A DNA stretch of 64,000 bases from positions 156,989 to 220,988 of the forward strand of contig JAFDWU010000006.1 of the NCBI GenBank assembly GCA_018268315.1, in the 5' to 3' direction. The notes beneath the pieces were generated by a model that made no database searches, had not been told where the DNA came from, and was given only the letters and a program-made list of their open reading frames with translations. Shown here piece after piece: positions 46,223 to 54,800 of the stretch (positions are counted from its first letter, which is position 1; every line of letters begins with the position of its first letter). The translations under genes were made by a program, and so were the position numbers. The DNA is from Armatimonadota bacterium. GTDB lineage: Bacteria > Armatimonadota > Fimbriimonadia > Fimbriimonadales > Fimbriimonadaceae.

Positions 46223-46717
46223 ATGAGCCAAGTAATTGAGGGAATTGATGTCCGCGGTCATCTGATCGGATGGGCAAAGGGTGTCACCGGCATGTTTATC
46301 AAGGATATTAACGCCTTGCCGGAAGACAAGATCACCGCAACCATGGGTGGCTGCACTCGACCGGTTAGCGAGTTGACGGCCGATGCGATGGGCCTCGTGC
46401 TCTGGGTAACTGCTGCGTTTAAGGGTCAGACCCTGGCAGGAAGTGAAGAGGAGCAAATGGCTGCACTGACAGCCAAGCTTGCTACTAAGTCGGCAATAGT
46501 ACAGCACCTCGGTAGCGCTGTTGATGACTTCTGTGCCGCGATCGCGAGCGCAAATGACGAGACTCTTGCGAAGGTGGTCACCACCCCTTGGGGCATGGAA
46601 TCGTCGCTGTACTCATTGGCGCACACCGCTGTCAGTCACATTTGGTATCACGATGGCCAGCTCAATTACATCCAGACTCTGCTCGGAGACGGCAAAGTCC
46701 ACTGGATGGAAGAGTAG
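46223..46717 (+). CDS. DinB-like four-helix protein
   Basis: 164 residues from ATG 46223, after ATAGGAGA. An all-helical protein with IKDINALPEDKITATMGG near the start and a conserved HTAVSHIWYHDGQLNYIQTLLGDGKVHWMEE end. The C-terminal His-X3-His-X3-His spacing fits a DinB/YfiT-type metal site, but the first His of the family triad is not clear. Enzymatic role unknown; DinB-like proteins include thiol transferases. Confidence 0.7.
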   Translation: MSQVIEGIDVRGHLIGWAKGVTGMFIKDINALPEDKITATMGGCTRPVSELTADAMGLVLWVTAAFKGQTLAGSEEEQMAALTAKLATKSAIVQHLGSAVDDFCAAIASANDETLAKVVTTPWGMESSLYSLAHTAVSHIWYHDGQLNYIQTLLGDGKVHWMEE

Positions 46718-46826
46718 TCTTCGCCATACCGGTTCGCAATGTTGCCCTCGGCTTCGGCCGGGGGCTTTTCGTTTGTACTGAGCATCACGAGGGCTAGTTC
46801 CTTGAATCAGGTAAACCGGGACGGCT

Positions 46827-48161
46827 ATGCTGCGCCCGAAAACAAGTTACGCTCTCAGCGGCGATGTGAATATCGCCTATCAGGTCATTGGCGACGGCCC
46901 ACACGACCTGGTCATGGCCCCCGGTACGATGTCCCATCTTGACCTCGACTGGGAGAATCCAACGCGAGTAGCCCTTAACCAGAAGCTGAGCGAGTATTGC
47001 CGCGTCATTCGATTTGACAAACGCGGCACGGGCCTATCAGATCGGCCACTTAAAGTAGCGACGCTCGAAGAGCGCACAGATGATATCCGCGCAGTGCTTG
47101 ACGCTGTCGGACTTGAGAAGGCCCATATCTTTGGAGGCTCCGAAGGCGGCTCCATGGCCTGCATGTTTGCGGCAACCTATCCAAACCGAACCCTTTCGCT
47201 CATCGTTTGGGGTGCGCAGGCGAAGTGGATTAGATCAGAGGACCATCCCTGGGGGCAGACCCCCGAGGAACACGAGGACATGCTGCGCATGATCCAGGAG
47301 TCCTGGCCGTCCGAGGAATACATCCGAGGGCCCGGCGCTGGCTTTGGCCAAGATGCCGATCCAGCGGTCATTGAGGCAGTGGGCCGCTATATGCAGGCTG
47401 CTGCAAGCCCGTCTGTAGTTCTCGCCTACGAAAGAATGAACGCTGAAATCGATACGCGTGGAATTCTCCCGTTCATCCATGTCCCTACTCTTGTGATGAA
47501 CCGAGAAGGGGATCCAGTTGCCCACGTTGAAGCAGCGAGAGACATGGCCTCACGGATTCCAGGTGCGATCTTCAAAGCCTATCCCGGCAACACCCACACC
47601 ATGGCTTCCGGCGACTCCGACGAAGTGGTGAACGACCTAATCGAATTCATTACGGGTGAACGGCCAGCCCCTTCTTCAGACCGAATCTTGGCTAGCGTCC
47701 TTTTCCTAGACATTGCATCCTCCACCGAGCGAGCGGCTGCCCTTGGGGATTCCACGTGGAAGCAGGTCATGAACTCCTACTATGCGATCGTGCGAAAGGA
47801 ACTGCAGAGATTTCGTGGTCACGAAACAAATACGGCAGGCGATGGCTTCCTTGCCACCTTTGATGGACCTGCGAGAGCCGTTAGGTGCGGGCTAGCGATA
47901 GCCTCCGCCGTAAAGACGCTGGGTATCGACGTCCGCGCGGGCGTGCACACGGGAGAGTGCGAAGTTATGGGAGACAACGTGGGAGGTATTGCGATCCACA
48001 TCGGTGCGAGGGTGATGGCCACCGCCGAGCCAGGTTCAGTTATGGCCTCCAGTACGGTTAAGGATCTGGTCTCCGGTTCTGGAATCGAGTTCATCGACGC
48101 TGGGCGCCACGAGCTAAAAGGAGTGCCTGATAAATGGCATCTGTACTGCGTGCGGGGGTGA
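46827..48161 (+). CDS. Alpha/beta-hydrolase fused to class III adenylate/guanylate cyclase
   Basis: 444 residues. Residues 1-275 are an alpha/beta hydrolase (FDKRGTGLSDRP, nucleophile Ser105 in IFGGSEGGSM, His in GNTHTMASG). Residues about 285-440 are a class III cyclase catalytic domain: metal Asp in ASVLFLDIASSTERAAALGD, TAGDGFLATFDGPARAV, VRAGVHTGECEVMGDNVGGIAIHIGARV. The same fusion occurs in mycobacterial Rv1900c. The hydrolase may sense or hydrolyse a lipid-like ligand and control cyclic nucleotide output. One of two cyclase-related proteins in the window. Confidence 0.88.
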   Translation: MLRPKTSYALSGDVNIAYQVIGDGPHDLVMAPGTMSHLDLDWENPTRVALNQKLSEYCRVIRFDKRGTGLSDRPLKVATLEERTDDIRAVLDAVGLEKAHIFGGSEGGSMACMFAATYPNRTLSLIVWGAQAKWIRSEDHPWGQTPEEHEDMLRMIQESWPSEEYIRGPGAGFGQDADPAVIEAVGRYMQAAASPSVVLAYERMNAEIDTRGILPFIHVPTLVMNREGDPVAHVEAARDMASRIPGAIFKAYPGNTHTMASGDSDEVVNDLIEFITGERPAPSSDRILASVLFLDIASSTERAAALGDSTWKQVMNSYYAIVRKELQRFRGHETNTAGDGFLATFDGPARAVRCGLAIASAVKTLGIDVRAGVHTGECEVMGDNVGGIAIHIGARVMATAEPGSVMASSTVKDLVSGSGIEFIDAGRHELKGVPDKWHLYCVRG

Positions 48162-48313
48162 TATCCGTTTGCTGCTAAGGGCAAGGACTTGGGGCTCCGC
48201 ATCGAAACCAACGCTTCACGTTTCCCTTTATGGCAGACCGGACAGACCTAGTAGAAATACTTGTTGTTGAACGTAGCGCAGAGTATTTGCAATAAATGGG
48301 TTGTAACATGAGA

Positions 48314-48445
48314 GGTAGTGCCTAGGCTGGGAAACCTTCCATTGCCGGGCCGAAAACCAGTCCTTCCCGGAGGAGGGTCTGGATCGAGGAAGTATTCTTA
48401 CTTACTGCCTTTGCCTCCGGCCGTTGGTCGGAGGCCCTTTTATTT
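48314..48445 (+). ncRNA. Candidate small RNA or riboswitch with intrinsic terminator
   Basis: GGTAGT (48314-48319) pairs with ACTGCC (48404-48409) to close a domain. Inside, CCAGTCCTTCC (48357-48367) pairs with GGAGGGTCTGG (48372-48382) with one mismatch and a CGGA-type loop, a long, stable hairpin. A strong terminator follows immediately. The element is 150 bases downstream of the cyclase stop and about 100 bases before the first tandem PEP-CTERM gene. I could not match it to a named family (checked by eye against TPP, GEMM, glycine, fluoride, 6S and SRP patterns). Confidence 0.4.
48413..48445 (+). terminator. Strong rho-independent terminator
   Basis: GCCTCCG (48413-48419) and CGGAGGC (48429-48435) with a nine-base loop, followed by CCTTTTATTTAT. 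A textbook terminator that ends the RNA candidate upstream. Confidence 0.85.
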
Positions 48446-48529
48446 ATGAGCCGCCAGTTCGCCAATTCACCTATTGCCAGCGCAAATCATGTACGATAGG
48501 GGAGGATCATTTTAGGATCCCTTTTGATT

Positions 48530-48546
48530 GGAGGATTACAGGCTAG
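48530..48546 (+). repeat. 17-nt leader element, copy 1
   Basis: GGAGGATTACAGGCTAG directly precedes the ATG. Identical copies stand before the next two genes. GGAGG is 12 bases from the ATG, further than a normal ribosome site. Confidence 0.8.
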
Positions 48547-49173
48547 ATGAAAAGATTTGCTTTCTTGGCGCTGCTAGGCGCGTTCGCTGTTGGCCAAGCC
48601 GACATGCTAAATTTCGACGACGTTGACACCAATGGATCTGCGGTTTCGTTGGGCAACAGCTATCACGGTCTCTTTATTTCCGGCGACCTTGCTGCCGCGG
48701 ACAATGGCTATTACAATCTGTATTACAACAACAACCTCAGCTTCCCGTCGGCGCCGAATGCTGCTTTTAACGGCGCAGGCATCACCCAGATTGATTTGCT
48801 TAGCAACCAACCATCAAGCATTCGCACAAACAATGCTGCGACGTTCAACTTCTCAGGGCTCGATGCTTCGACGTGGGCGGACAATAACGCCTTTTATGCT
48901 TACTCATCTACTTCGATCACGGTTCAAGGTTTTCTGAACGGCAATCTTGTGGGCCAATCTTCGATGAATCTCAACGGTGACGGTACGTTCTCTCACCTTA
49001 GCGGCTTTGCGGGCCAAATCGACGACCTTCGCATTTTGAATGACGGCGTTGACGGCCACTGGTGGTTGGTCGACAACATCAATACCGATGCCGCCGTTCC
49101 CGAGCCAGCTTCGATGGCTGCTCTCGGTCTCGGGGTCGCAGCTCTCCTTCGCCGCCGCACAAAGAAGGCTTGA
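48547..49173 (+). CDS. PEP-CTERM protein, tandem paralog 1
   Basis: 208 residues: signal peptide (FLALLGAFAVGQA), then LNFDDVDTNGSAVSLGNSYHGLFISGDL, YNLYYNNNLSFPSAPNAAFNG, and a beta-rich domain with FNFSGLDASTWADNN, ITVQGFLNGNLVGQSSM and FAGQIDDLRILNDG, ending VPEPASMAALGLGVAALLRRRTKKA. Same architecture as the next two genes; a separate terminator follows each. Exported, surface-associated protein of unknown role. Confidence 0.88.
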   Translation: MKRFAFLALLGAFAVGQADMLNFDDVDTNGSAVSLGNSYHGLFISGDLAAADNGYYNLYYNNNLSFPSAPNAAFNGAGITQIDLLSNQPSSIRTNNAATFNFSGLDASTWADNNAFYAYSSTSITVQGFLNGNLVGQSSMNLNGDGTFSHLSGFAGQIDDLRILNDGVDGHWWLVDNINTDAAVPEPASMAALGLGVAALLRRRTKKA

Positions 49174-49199
49174 GCTAAAGCTGTTACGTTTGCGAATGA

Positions 49200-49232
49200 G
49201 TTGCCCCTCGCAAGCGAGGGGCAACCTTGTTT
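49200..49232 (+). terminator. Terminator after paralog 1
   Basis: GTTGCCCCTCG and CGAGGGGCAAC form a perfect stem, followed by CTTGTTTT. Confidence 0.8.
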
Positions 49233-49331
49233 TGCGACTGATAGAATTACCAGTTTCTTAAAGCAACTTCTCGTACTTGTGACAAGCTTGTCGTATAATC
49301 ACGGATCGAATCTATTTTCGATTCGCTTTTT

Positions 49332-49348
49332 GGAGGATTACAGGCTAG
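49332..49348 (+). repeat. 17-nt leader element, copy 2
   Basis: Same GGAGGATTACAGGCTAG as at 48530. Upstream, TATAAT at 49294-49299 is the probable -10, giving a leader of about 40 bases. Confidence 0.8.
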
Positions 49349-49978
49349 ATGAAAACACTTGCTTCTATGGCGCTTCTTGCTGCTATTGCAGTTGGCAATG
49401 CCAGCGTACTCAACTTCGACGATTTGGATGCCGCAGGTCAAGGCGGAGCTTATCTTATTGGTTCGAGCTATGACGGCTTCAACATCTCGGGTGACCTTGG
49501 TGTAATGACCAACAGCTACTACAATAATGGCTTTGCCAACTCGGCCACCTTCCCAAGCGCGCCGAACGCTGCTTATAACGGCTATGGCGAGACGGAGATA
49601 GACTTCACGCTCCAGAACACCACCGCTAACGGAAAGGCGAATGGCAACCTAAGCACCTTCGGTTTTGGCGGCTTGGACGCATCTTTCTGGGCAGAGCAGG
49701 ATTCATCCGCAAGCTTTTCTTCGCAGAGCATCACCGTAGAGGGCTGGCTGAACGGCAACATCGTTGGTAGCTCGTCCATGATTTTGGGCGCCTCATTCGC
49801 TCATCTAAATGGTTTTGCTGGTCAGATTGATACGCTAAAGATCAAGAACGACGGCAATACCACCTGGTGGGTAATCGATAACCTCAGCACTGATGCTGCC
49901 GTTCCGGAGCCGACCTCGATGGCTGCTCTTGGTCTCGGCGTCGCCGCTCTTCTTCGCCGCCGCGCAAAGAAGGCTTAA
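49349..49978 (+). CDS. PEP-CTERM protein, tandem paralog 2
   Basis: 209 residues. LNFDDLDAAGQGGAYLIGSSYDGFNISGDL, TFPSAPNAAYNGYGETEIDF, FGFGGLDASFWAEQ, ITVEGWLNGNIVGSSSMILGASFAHLNGFAGQIDTLKI and VPEPTSMAALGLGVAALLRRRAKKA. Closest to paralog 3; Ala-to-Thr in the PEP-CTERM box (VPEPTS) is shared by these two, showing the more recent duplication. Confidence 0.88.
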   Translation: MKTLASMALLAAIAVGNASVLNFDDLDAAGQGGAYLIGSSYDGFNISGDLGVMTNSYYNNGFANSATFPSAPNAAYNGYGETEIDFTLQNTTANGKANGNLSTFGFGGLDASFWAEQDSSASFSSQSITVEGWLNGNIVGSSSMILGASFAHLNGFAGQIDTLKIKNDGNTTWWVIDNLSTDAAVPEPTSMAALGLGVAALLRRRAKKA

Positions 49979-50004
49979 GCTAGAGCCGTTTCTTTTGTAA
50001 GCAT

Positions 50005-50042
50005 ATTGCCCTTCGCAGATCCTGCGAGGGGCAATTTTGTTC
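50005..50042 (+). terminator. Terminator after paralog 2
   Basis: ATTGCCCTTCGCAG (50005-50018) pairs with CTGCGAGGGGCAAT (50022-50035), then TTTGTTCTT. Confidence 0.8.
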
Positions 50043-50136
50043 TTCTGACTGCTAGGAATACCAGTTCCTTTCTGAATTCAGCCGGATTCGCCTTTTTTCT
50101 CGTACACTACAACCCGGATCACCATGGATCCACTTT

Positions 50137-50153
50137 GGAGGATTACAGGCTAG
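50137..50153 (+). repeat. 17-nt leader element, copy 3
   Basis: Third identical GGAGGATTACAGGCTAG. A TACACT -10 hexamer lies at 50103-50108. Confidence 0.8.
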
Positions 50154-50771
50154 ATGAAAATATTTGCTACCATGGCGGCTATTGCCGCTGTTGCAGCCGG
50201 TAACGCGGCTGTTCTGAACTTTGACGATATCAATACGAACGGGTCTGCTGTAGCGACGGGGCCTTCTTATGATGGCTTTAACATTGCAGGCGATTTGTTT
50301 GCAATGGACAAGGATTATTACAATACTTTCTATTCGAATCAGATCCAATTCCCGAGCGCTCCAAATGTTGCCTATAATGGCTACGGCGAGCACGAGATTG
50401 ATTTCACGGTGACGCAGCCAAATGGCCTAGGCAATAACGGTGGAGGCTTGTTCGGCTTCTCCGGTCTTGACGCTGCATTCTGGGCAGCGAGCAACAGCCA
50501 GCAATACTATTCTTCGACCACCATCACAGTTGAGGGTTGGCTGAATGGCAATTTGGTTGGTTCTTCGTCCATGGAGTTGGGCGCAAATTTCGCCCATCTG
50601 AACGGCTTCGCGGGTCAGATTGATACGCTGAAGATCCTTAACGATGGCGGAGTGACCTGGTGGCTGATCGATAACGTCAACACCGATGTCGCCGTACCGG
50701 AGCCGACCTCGATGGCCGCTCTTGGACTAGGCATCGCCGCCCTTCTTCGCCGCCGCGCCAAGAAAGCTTAA
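50154..50771 (+). CDS. PEP-CTERM protein, tandem paralog 3
   Basis: 205 residues. LNFDDINTNGSAVATGPSYDGFNIAGDL, IQFPSAPNVAYNGYGEHEIDF, LFGFSGLDAAFWAASN, ITVEGWLNGNLVGSSSMELGANFAHLNGFAGQIDTLKIL and VPEPTSMAALGLGIAALLRRRAKKA. The exported domain differs from paralog 2 mainly in the first half. Confidence 0.88.
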   Translation: MKIFATMAAIAAVAAGNAAVLNFDDINTNGSAVATGPSYDGFNIAGDLFAMDKDYYNTFYSNQIQFPSAPNVAYNGYGEHEIDFTVTQPNGLGNNGGGLFGFSGLDAAFWAASNSQQYYSSTTITVEGWLNGNLVGSSSMELGANFAHLNGFAGQIDTLKILNDGGVTWWLIDNVNTDVAVPEPTSMAALGLGIAALLRRRAKKA

Positions 50772-50795
50772 CACTACGCCTTGTCTTCCAGGGAT

Positions 50796-50827
50796 GCTTC
50801 CCTCTGTCGTAATGGCAAGAGGGAAGC
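50796..50827 (+). terminator. Terminator-like hairpin after paralog 3
   Basis: GCTTCCCTCT (50796-50805) pairs perfectly with AGAGGGAAGC (50818-50827); the tail is not T-rich until GATTCTTT. Confidence 0.65.
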
Positions 50828-50870
50828 AGCCTGATTCTTTAATTAGCCGCTTGGCTCAGTTTGAGGCTCT

Positions 50871-51605
50871 ATGAAATATCTAGCTCTTGCAATCGCTATC
50901 TGCATCGCTTCCGTCTCGCTGGCAGAGACCCATGTGGACCTGTCTTCGCAGTTCAATACGGACATGCAGCAGTTCCTGTTTGGCACGAACTTTCCTCTCG
51001 GCAATACCGATGTCAACGTCGCGGGAGTGGGCTTCCATTTGGGAACCTTGGGCGGAGACCCGAATACTCTCGGCGCTATGGAGCGGCCCTACAACTCAAA
51101 CTCGAACTTCACGGCCATCATTTCTGGGCTGAATATTGCGGTACAGGGGCCGACCTCGCTTTACACGCTGATTGACGAGCAGTTCGGCCGCGACGGCTCC
51201 TACCTTGGCTATGTGACGGTATACGGATCGCACGGCGAATCCACCACCATGCAACTGGTTTCCGGCGCGAATGTTGGGAACAACTGGACGGCCGGTTTTG
51301 TAACCACCCTAACCGATCCCAGTGTGCAGGTTCAGTATTATCGCAACGGCCAACCAACTACCACGGTTGACTCGGAAACGATGGCGTTCTACCGCCAGGA
51401 ACTCGCGCTACCGTCTTCGTTCATTGGCGATACGGTTACGAGCATGAAGTATGTGGGCTTTAACAACGGCGATGTGAACCTGGGCGACGGCGTTTTCGCT
51501 GCCGCTACGTTCAACACCTCAAACATCTGCATCTGCCCTGAGCCGGCCTCGATGGCCGCGCTTGGCGTGGGAATCTGCGCATTCTTGCGACGCAAGAAGC
51601 GCTGA
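50871..51605 (+). CDS. PEP-CTERM protein
   Basis: 244 residues: signal peptide (LALAIAICIASVSLA), an exported domain (LSSQFNTDMQQFLFGTNFPLG, GVGFHLGTLGGDPNTLGAME, LYTLIDEQFGRDGSYLGYVTVYGSHG) and a short C-terminal ICPEPASMAALGVGICAFLRRKKR tail. The Pro-Glu-Pro is preceded by Cys rather than Val. Unrelated in its main domain to the three tandem paralogs just upstream, so the cluster grew by more than one route. Confidence 0.85.
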   Translation: MKYLALAIAICIASVSLAETHVDLSSQFNTDMQQFLFGTNFPLGNTDVNVAGVGFHLGTLGGDPNTLGAMERPYNSNSNFTAIISGLNIAVQGPTSLYTLIDEQFGRDGSYLGYVTVYGSHGESTTMQLVSGANVGNNWTAGFVTTLTDPSVQVQYYRNGQPTTTVDSETMAFYRQELALPSSFIGDTVTSMKYVGFNNGDVNLGDGVFAAATFNTSNICICPEPASMAALGVGICAFLRRKKR

Positions 51606-51632
51606 TCTTCTTCATCTGGTCTCTCCTGCTTG

Positions 51633-51668
51633 AGCGGAAGCCAATGTGGCTTCCGCTTCTTGCTTTGC
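51633..51668 (+). terminator. Terminator after PEP-CTERM gene
   Basis: AGCGGAAGCC (51633-51642) and GGCTTCCGCT (51648-51657), loop AATGT, followed by TCTTGCTTTGC. Confidence 0.75.
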
Positions 51669-51681
51669 AAAGCCGTTCGGC

Positions 51682-51710
51682 TTGAATTCCGGGTCTACGA
51701 TTGGTATAAT
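51682..51710 (+). promoter_or_regulatory. Promoter of tRNA-Lys
   Basis: TTGAAT (51682-51687), 17-base spacer, perfect TATAAT (51705-51710); the tRNA begins 14 bases later. Confidence 0.8.
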
Positions 51711-51723
51711 TTACGGGCCGAGT

Positions 51724-51799
<76 letters not shown>

Positions 51800-51834
51800 A
51801 ATACTCCTCGGCTGACACCTTTGCCCGAAAGCCC

Positions 51835-54800
51835 TTACAGAAGTGAAGCTGAAAGCTTAGCTATTTCAGCCTGCTCCTTTGCCACAATCTCCAATCCGAA
51901 CCGGTAGTTGCACTTCTGGAAGTTCTCTTTGGCTATCTGCAGTTGCAGACCTGCGTGAGATAGATCGGCGCGGGAACGGTGCAACTGCGCGAGAGACAAC
52001 GCAACCTCCCCGAAACCGACGGGATCTTTGCAAGCCAAAAAGCAGTCTTGCGCTTTTTCCCAAGCCGTCAGGGCCTCGTCATCCATCTTGTCCAAGGAAT
52101 GCAAGTCTCCGAATCGCTTCAGTGCGTTCCCTCGGCCCTGCAGATCGCCGGCGGCGCCATAAAACTCCAGGGCCTGCTCCCAGGCACACTTTGCTTCGCT
52201 GATGCGGGACTCGCGGAAATGTAGGTCGCCGGAACCTAGGAGAACGTCTCCACGGCCAAGAGGATCTCCTGACACAACAAAGAATTGGTCTGCTCTCTGC
52301 CAGGCTTCAATCGCCTCTTGGTTGCGCTCTTCCCGAAAATGAATATCTCCAATCGTCTTGAGCACCTGGCCTTGCCCTTGGGGATCGCCGGAACTCACAT
52401 AAAACTGCTCAGCTTCTCGTAACTCGGCAAGAGCGTCTTGATAGCGCCCCTCGCGGAAGCAAAGAATTCCAATTCTTATCGCTACGTTGCCCTGGCCCTG
52501 TGCGCTCTCGGCGTCAACGTAGAGGAATTTGGCGCGACGCCACCAGTCAAGAGCTTCCGGGTGTCGGCCCTCTTGAAAGTGCAATGCGCCAATACCCATC
52601 GCCACATTTCCTTGACCGATAATATCTTCTGATATTTCAAGAAGCTGAGCTGCCGACTGCCAGGCACGCAAGGCTTCATCGTTGCGGCCTACACGAAAGT
52701 GGATGTCTCCTATGCCCTTTGCCACTAGTCCGCGACCGTGATAGTCATCCGAGGTGGCAAACAGGCTTTCAGCCTTTTCCCAAGAGCTCAACGCATCGTG
52801 AATGCGGCCCTCACGAAACTCCTGTCTTCCTAAGTGGAAAAGGGCGGAAGCCTTCACGGAATCGGGGAGAGAGTCGTCGTGCGCCCATGTTCTTAAGCCC
52901 CGCATGCGGCCGGACGTCCAAGCGTAGCTGCGAAGGTCGTGCAATCTGGCGCTAATCTGCGCCGGTTGGGCTGGAGCCGCCAGACGCAGTCCCTCAAGCC
53001 AGTTGTCCTCGTCAATCTGCAGCCTTGAAAAGTCCGCTGGTCTCGGCGAAGCCGTAGTCGTCAGCGCCCAGTTCTGAAGGCTCTCCAAAGCGGCGCTTCG
53101 CTCATCATCGCGTTCAGCCAGCTTTGACTTTGCGAATTCGCGGGCAGCAGGATGCAGCCAAAAATAGTGGATGACTGCATTTCCGACCGAACGCTCTGAA
53201 TGTCGAAAGCGACTCGCCCGTACAAGCGACTTGTGGAGGCTGCCGTCATCACCGATAACGGTTACGCCCGCTTCGCGGGACCAAGGTGAGACAAATAGCG
53301 AACTGGATCGATACGCGCGCTGCTCTTCCGGGCTCAAGAGGTTGTAGGAAAACTCTAGGCTTGCCTGCAGCTTGGCTTGCCGAAGCTGGCTTTGCGAGTC
53401 AGGCGCGAGCACATCTTCGGTTTCCAAGAAGAGGGTCGTGAGCTGTTCAATTTCAGAAGCAATGTCATTTGGACTCAGATAGTGCTCTGCGGAGCGGGCG
53501 CACGCAAGCTCTAGCGCTAAGGGATGGAAACCGCAAGCAATTGCCAGCCTTTTCAAGCCGTCTTCGGATTGCGATCCTTCGAGCCTCGCCTTGAGCAGAG
53601 TGAGCGCCTCGGATTCACTCAAGCCTTCGTCGATGTTGATACACTTTGGCTCAGGAAACAGGGCCGGCACATCGCGGCTTGTAATGACAAAGGACCACGA
53701 GTAGGCAATGCTTTTCACTTGCTGCAACCACTGGCAGCAAGCTTTTGCGGCGTTCGAGTCGCCGCGCCTGAAGTTAAGCGGCTCCCAATTGTCGATAACC
53801 ACAAATCCTTTCGGATTTCTTCCGTGAAATACCTTGAGGCACTTATAAAACGACTTCGTAAAAGTCTCGACGTTCTTATGATCGCCGCTAACCTCTTGGT
53901 CGTCCTTCTTTACTTCCTCCAAGAAGCCGAGCTTCTCAGCCATTCTTTCGGAAAGGCGCCGCGCGTACTCGGGCAAGAGATTCTCGCGACTGAAATTGTA
54001 TTGATTTGAGCCGAGCATTTCTGCTTCCTCTTGGCTCATGATTTCGCCCGCCACGTTGATCCAGACCGCAGTCCGGAAGAGTCCGGCAATGCTGAGAATG
54101 GCTTCCTCGGCAAGGCGTGTCTTTCCGGTACCGCCCTCACCGTGAATCACGAGAATGGGGGAAAGGGAATCGTGATGGGCGGCATCGTAGATGCCTTGCC
54201 TTATATTTGCTTCAAGCTCGGGTCTGTCCACGTACTTGCTGCCGCGTCGAGAGTAGAACTCGGGCAAGAATGGAGCAAGCGGCCGACCCTTGGTTTTGTC
54301 ATCCCAGATGTATTCGCAAACCGTTTCCGGGTCTTCAAAGTTCTTCAGCACCATCTTGGGGTGCGCGTCGTACCACTTTTCTGCAACCTGCGAAACATCG
54401 CCACCAGCCTGGCGCGCTTGTTCAGTAACCAAGATTTGATTTGCTCGAGTAATGCTCAGGAGCCTTGCAGCCTTCGCAACGTCGAGATAGGATTCGTTGT
54501 CGAAGTAGTAGAAGTTGGGCGAGTAGTTATGGCTCTCGCTGGATTCAGTTGATGTGTTCGGTGCGAACTCCCGTAGATTCTCTGGAATAGTGGCACTGCA
54601 ATTGATCGCCACCCGGATACCCTGCCCTGCAGCATTCATTCGGCGGATGAGCTTCTCGCCCATGGATAGCGCAGCCTCCAAGCAGGGAATTACGCACAGG
54701 AAGCCGTCTCCCGTGAAGCTTGTGGCTTGACCGCCTGCTTCGGCGCATGTGGCCAGCGTTACCTTCACCATTTCTCTTCGGTCTTCTGCGGCCCGCTTTG

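Larger units (their letters stand above)
48162..48546. other. Long intergenic region before PEP-CTERM cluster
   Basis: 385 bases without a gene. It contains the structured RNA candidate at 48314-48445 with its terminator, then a TACGAT -10 hexamer (48492-48497), a GGATC...GGATCC repeat and the leader element of the first tandem PEP-CTERM gene. Confidence 0.6.

Noticed and set aside
48314..48445. 6S RNA or SRP RNA at this spacer
   Set aside because: Some pieces look similar by chance, but the central bubble of 6S and the GGAAG-AGC loop of SRP RNA were not found.
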